Shown: one piece after another, positions 61,121-64,000 of the stretch
Numbering within the stretch: position 1 is the first letter of the stretch
How the letters are laid out: every line of letters starts with the position of its first letter
From: Paenibacillus taichungensis
Lineage (GTDB): Bacteria; Bacillota; Bacilli; Paenibacillales; Paenibacillaceae
Assembly: GCF_003287275.1 (NCBI RefSeq)
Contig: NZ_QEVW01000017.1
Location: forward strand, 62,001-126,000
Direction of reading: 5' to 3'
DNA length: 64,000 nucleotides
The notes under the pieces: generated by a model
The model's database searches: none
The model's input: the letters and a program-made list of their open reading frames with translations, nothing else
Told to the model about the DNA's origin: nothing
Translations under genes and position numbers: made by a program

Positions 61121-61765
61121 TCAGTAAGCCCGGGCCAGCCGGCGCTCCACTTGTTCCAGAATGGCCGAGAATCCGATACTCATAATCCAGTAGATCACGC
61201 CAATCGCCAGATAAAACGGCATATTCACGTAATATTGCGCGACCAGTAGCTGTGCCGAGCGAAGCAACTCCGTAACCCCGAGGGCTGCCACAAGTGATGT
61301 TTCTTTCAGCATGCCGATAAACGTATTGCCCATTGGAGGGATCGCGATACGCACCGCTTGGGGGAATATAATCCTTCTCATCGTTTGAGCGGGTGTCATG
61401 CCTGTAGCATATGCGGCCTCCGTTTGCCCTTTTGGTACAGCTTGAATTGCTCCACGGAACGTTTCGGACAGAAATGCACCCGCATTAAGACTAAGCCCTA
61501 GACAAGCTGCCGTGAGGGAGCCTAAGGTTACGCCATAATCAACTAACCCAAAATAAATAACGAATAATTGCACCAGCAGCGGGGTTCCCCGCATGATGGA
61601 TACATAAAACCTTGCGATCAACCTAAGCCACATCGGACCCTTCAGACGAGCGATAGCGACTAGCACTCCGATAATAAAGGCAAAAAACATGGAGATCACA
61701 GTTACATAAAGCGTATAGTAAGCCCCCTTCAGAAAGAAGGGGATATTCTCAAATACCAATTCCAT
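61121..61765 (-). CDS. Polar amino-acid ABC transporter permease
   Basis: 214 residues, five hydrophobic helices, of the HisM/GlnP class. GTPLLVQLFVIYFGL and the EAA loop TEAAYATGMTPAQTMRRIIFPQAVRIAIP are characteristic. A single permease gene suggests a homodimeric channel, as in the cystine and glutamine importers of Bacillales. It lies 31 bases after the binding protein gene and 15 before the ATPase. Confidence 0.94.
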   Translation of the reverse strand: MELVFENIPFFLKGAYYTLYVTVISMFFAFIIGVLVAIARLKGPMWLRLIARFYVSIMRGTPLLVQLFVIYFGLVDYGVTLGSLTAACLGLSLNAGAFLSETFRGAIQAVPKGQTEAAYATGMTPAQTMRRIIFPQAVRIAIPPMGNTFIGMLKETSLVAALGVTELLRSAQLLVAQYYVNMPFYLAIGVIYWIMSIGFSAILEQVERRLARAY

Positions 61766-61796
61766 AGATCAATCTTCCCTTCGCCTTGCAGGTTCA

Positions 61797-62648
61797 TTAT
61801 TGCGCAGGCTCTTCACCAAACCATTTTTTGAAGATGGTATTGTACGTACCATCATCTTTCATGCCTTTGAGAGCGTCATTCAGTGCCGCTACGAGTTCCG
61901 GATTGTCTTTGCGCACAGCAATACCTGCCTGATCACTCTTGATGGGTTCACCTACGGCTTTGATGTTGAAGCCGTTAGCATCTACAATCGGTTTCAGCGC
62001 GTACAGGTTGTTGATCGTTGCATCGATCCGTCCAGCGTCCAGATCTTTCAATGATGTGATAACATCATCATAGGTCTTGATAGTGAAATTGCCGACTTTA
62101 GGCAGCACTTCGTTACGCAGATACGTCTCATCATTGGTACCGAGGCCTACACCAATCGTTTTTCCTTTGAAATCTTCCAGCTTGGTAATGTCATTGTTAT
62201 CACTTTTCACAATAATTTTGACTTGGTTCGTTATATACGGATCACTGAAATCCAGTACTTTCTTGCGATCATCGGTAATCGTCATCTGGCTGATGATGGC
62301 ATCCAGCTTTTTGGCTTGCAGACTTGGTGTCAGGCCGGAGAACTCCTGGGATACAAATTCAATCTCAACCCCAAGACGCTTCGCAACCTCACGTGCGATA
62401 TCTGCATCGTAGCCATCCATTTCTTTCTTATCGTTCAGGAAGTTGTATGGAGCGTACGTGCCCATCATGCCCACTTTGATGACGCCAGCAGACTTGATCT
62501 GCTCCAGTTCATTGTTCGCCTGTGCTCCATTGCCGCTTCCATTATCCGTGGTTTTATTGCCACAAGCGCTGAGTACCAGCACGGTCATTAGCAGCAGGGC
62601 TGTTAAAGTCCAGCCTTTGCGAAATTTCATTCCATATGTTTTATTCAT
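61797..62648 (-). CDS. Amino-acid-binding lipoprotein
   Basis: 283 residues. Lipobox LSAC (Cys about 29), Gly/Asn linker, then a family 3 solute-binding domain: VIKVGMMGTYAPYNFLND, MDGYDADIAREVAKRLGV, MTITDDRKKVLDFSDPYI with the ligand Arg, and TIGVGLGTNDETYL. MGTYAPYNF and the overall spacing resemble cystine-type proteins, but the ligand cannot be fixed by eye. AGAGGAAG precedes ATG 62648. No clear promoter is visible in the 158-base upstream gap. Confidence 0.93.
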   Translation of the reverse strand: MNKTYGMKFRKGWTLTALLLMTVLVLSACGNKTTDNGSGNGAQANNELEQIKSAGVIKVGMMGTYAPYNFLNDKKEMDGYDADIAREVAKRLGVEIEFVSQEFSGLTPSLQAKKLDAIISQMTITDDRKKVLDFSDPYITNQVKIIVKSDNNDITKLEDFKGKTIGVGLGTNDETYLRNEVLPKVGNFTIKTYDDVITSLKDLDAGRIDATINNLYALKPIVDANGFNIKAVGEPIKSDQAGIAVRKDNPELVAALNDALKGMKDDGTYNTIFKKWFGEEPAQ

Positions 62649-62806
62649 GTCATTAACTTCCTCTCATCCATGTAGTCATGTCTTGTTGAAACTTATTTTT
62701 CCTGTGTTCCTAAACCGCAGTTGTACCCATTATTCCCTGCTGCTGGCTTAATCATGTGAATATTTAATCCAGTTATTGAAAATTAGAGCTTCGGGCCAGC
62801 ACATCT

Positions 62807-63439
62807 TTATGTGCCGAGCAGTCCGTAAAACTCAAAGCTTGCCGCCTCCGCAGCGAGCGTCGTTGCTGACATTGATGAAAACTTGCTGTGAAGCTCCTCC
62901 GAGCCAAACAGCCAGCGTGTAATCATGCCTTCAATCATGCTAACCAGCAGCGCAGCACGGAGCGGTACATTCATGGAATCCGGCAGCATGCCCAGCTCAA
63001 TGGCCCGCTGCATGTTATGGCGAAACGCCTGTTCTACTGCACCGCGTGTCTCCTCGACCAGACGGCGTACCGAATCCTCCGACACGATGCCTTTAAGCAA
63101 CAACTCCATAAAATAACGATTGTCCTCTGCAAAAGAGAATAAGTCGGTAAACAGTCGTTCCGAAGCTCTAACCATATCCTCAACCGATCCGGCATCCTTG
63201 CGGTAGCCTTGTCCAATCGCTTCAAGCAACTTCTCCCTGCCGGTTAACACAATCTCCGAGGCAATGGCTTCCTTGCTTTTAAAGTGCCAGTAAAAAGTGC
63301 CTTGAGCGACGCCCGCTTCCCGGACGATATCGGAAATTTTCGTCTGATGGTAGCCCTGGGTCGCAAAACGTTCCATCGCTATGCGTATAATTTGGTCCCG
63401 GCGTTCTTCTCCGGGTTCCAAATGATTGTTTTTAGACAT
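62807..63439 (-). CDS. TetR-family regulator
   Basis: 210 residues with a TetR HTH: RRDQIIRIAMERFATQGYHQTKISDIVREAGVAQGTFYWHFKSKEAI in pattern, shown here by its core VAQGTFYWHF. The C-terminal domain is of the YerO/FadR-like type with ITRWLFGSEE. A TGACTGACTGATC repeat just upstream (about 63461-63474) may be its own operator. Target genes are uncertain: the amino-acid ABC operon lies downstream and uppP is divergent. GGGAGG precedes ATG 63439. Confidence 0.9.
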   Translation of the reverse strand: MSKNNHLEPGEERRDQIIRIAMERFATQGYHQTKISDIVREAGVAQGTFYWHFKSKEAIASEIVLTGREKLLEAIGQGYRKDAGSVEDMVRASERLFTDLFSFAEDNRYFMELLLKGIVSEDSVRRLVEETRGAVEQAFRHNMQRAIELGMLPDSMNVPLRAALLVSMIEGMITRWLFGSEELHSKFSSMSATTLAAEAASFEFYGLLGT

Positions 63440-63654
63440 TTGCCTATCCTCCCGATTGATCAGTCAGTCAGTTAATGTATATCCTATTGGATAACTAGGT
63501 TTTTGTCAATATGGTTTTAAACAATTCATTGCGAGCATAAGTTGAAGTTGAGCGCATTTGTGATCATAATAGATGATAGCCTTGTTCTAATGAGCGGGCA
63601 TTGTCACGCAGGACAGCCTGTATGCTGTCATCTGCATTTCAAGGAGGAAGAGAA

Positions 63655-64000
63655 TTGGACTTTATATCATCGATTATTATGGGCATCATCGAAGGTTTGA
63701 CTGAGTTTTTGCCCGTGTCCTCGACCGGACACATGATTCTGACTGCCCACTTGCTGGGATTATCGGAGGACAACGAGTCAGTCAAAACGTTTGAGGTGGT
63801 TGTGCAACTCGGAGCTGTACTAGCTGTCGTTGTGCTGTACTGGAACAAATTCATTGATATGTTCCGCTTCACCGGAGGCAAAAGGAGCTACACCTCCCGT
63901 CTGAACCTCATACATATCTTTTTGGCGATGGTTCCAGCCGTGGTCATTGGACTTGTATTCCGGGATTGGATCAAGGCGCATCTGTTTGGAGCACAAACGG
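63655..64000 (+). CDS. uppP: Undecaprenyl-diphosphatase, 3' end cut off
   Basis: The open frame starts at TTG 63655, after AAGGAGGAAG, and runs 115 codons to the window edge. EGLTEFLPVSSTGHMI is the hallmark BacA/UppP motif with catalytic Glu residues and the PVSSTGH loop; the following helix FEVVVQLGAVLAVVVLYW also fits. The enzyme dephosphorylates undecaprenyl diphosphate to recycle the wall carrier lipid at the membrane, and gives bacitracin tolerance. About 150 residues, including the second motif, are outside the window. Confidence 0.93.
   Translation, partial: MDFISSIIMGIIEGLTEFLPVSSTGHMILTAHLLGLSEDNESVKTFEVVVQLGAVLAVVVLYWNKFIDMFRFTGGKRSYTSRLNLIHIFLAMVPAVVIGLVFRDWIKAHLFGAQT

Noticed and set aside
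1..64000. CRISPR arrays, insertion sequences, prophage genes, tRNA or rRNA genes
   Set aside because: No regular spacer repeats, transposase or integrase motifs, phage structural genes or tRNA-like cloverleaf were found on either strand.

Overview
This window looks like chromosome from a saprophytic Paenibacillus-type member of the Bacillales. The evidence is the mid-GC composition, strong GGAGG ribosome binding sites with frequent TTG and GTG starts, S-layer homology domains, LplABC-type sugar importers driven by a YesMN-like two-component pair, a caa3-free quinol oxidase operon and many T-rich intrinsic terminators. Almost every gene is on the minus strand. The genus is an inference; no rRNA or tRNA is present to anchor it. 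There are no insertion sequences, prophage genes or CRISPR arrays.

Layout. Positions 1-8090 hold a partial secreted transglutaminase-like protein, an SLH-domain protein, a membrane-anchored hydrolase, a KDPG aldolase and two glycosyltransferases. Positions 8388-12983 are the xylose locus: xylB, xylA and the divergent ROK repressor xylR, with a visible operator, cre site and promoter. Positions 13129-20630 are redox and metal genes: a glutaredoxin-like protein with thioredoxin reductase, a ZIP transporter, a P1B4-type metal efflux ATPase behind a Fur/PerR-type box, and an O-acetylhomoserine sulfhydrylase. Positions 20877-24232 are a hexuronate operon (kduI, deoR-type regulator, kduD, isomerase-like gene). 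Positions 25507-36959 are a maltooligosaccharide/disaccharide phosphorolysis operon (GH65 phosphorylase, ABC importer, six-hairpin glycosidase, beta-phosphoglucomutase, oligo-1,6-glucosidase) under a LacI-type regulator with three matching operators. Positions 37175-41071 encode an aa3-type quinol oxidase.

Positions 42051-57691 are the most elaborate accessory region. A YesMN-like sensor/regulator pair and one LplB/YtcP permease pair are followed by three tandem paralogous solute-binding lipoproteins, then a cytoplasmic GH95 glycosidase and a GH1 beta-glucosidase. Two of the binding-protein genes and the GH95-GH1 operon each have a near-consensus promoter with the same cre-like 14-mer just downstream of the -10. 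This is consistent with one regulated oligosaccharide uptake and degradation system with interchangeable binding proteins. The right end carries an MFS exporter with a divergent TetR regulator, a polar amino-acid ABC operon that includes an OsmC protein, another TetR regulator and the start of uppP.

The least explained structure is a pair of diverged non-coding fold-back repeats (about 9909-10128 and 27896-28074), each sitting between genes of a sugar operon. Other points of note are the Fur-box, hairpin and Fur-like leader of the metal ATPase, a 10-bp-periodic triple repeat in front of kduI, and the triplicated binding proteins. No clearly novel enzyme system was recognised.
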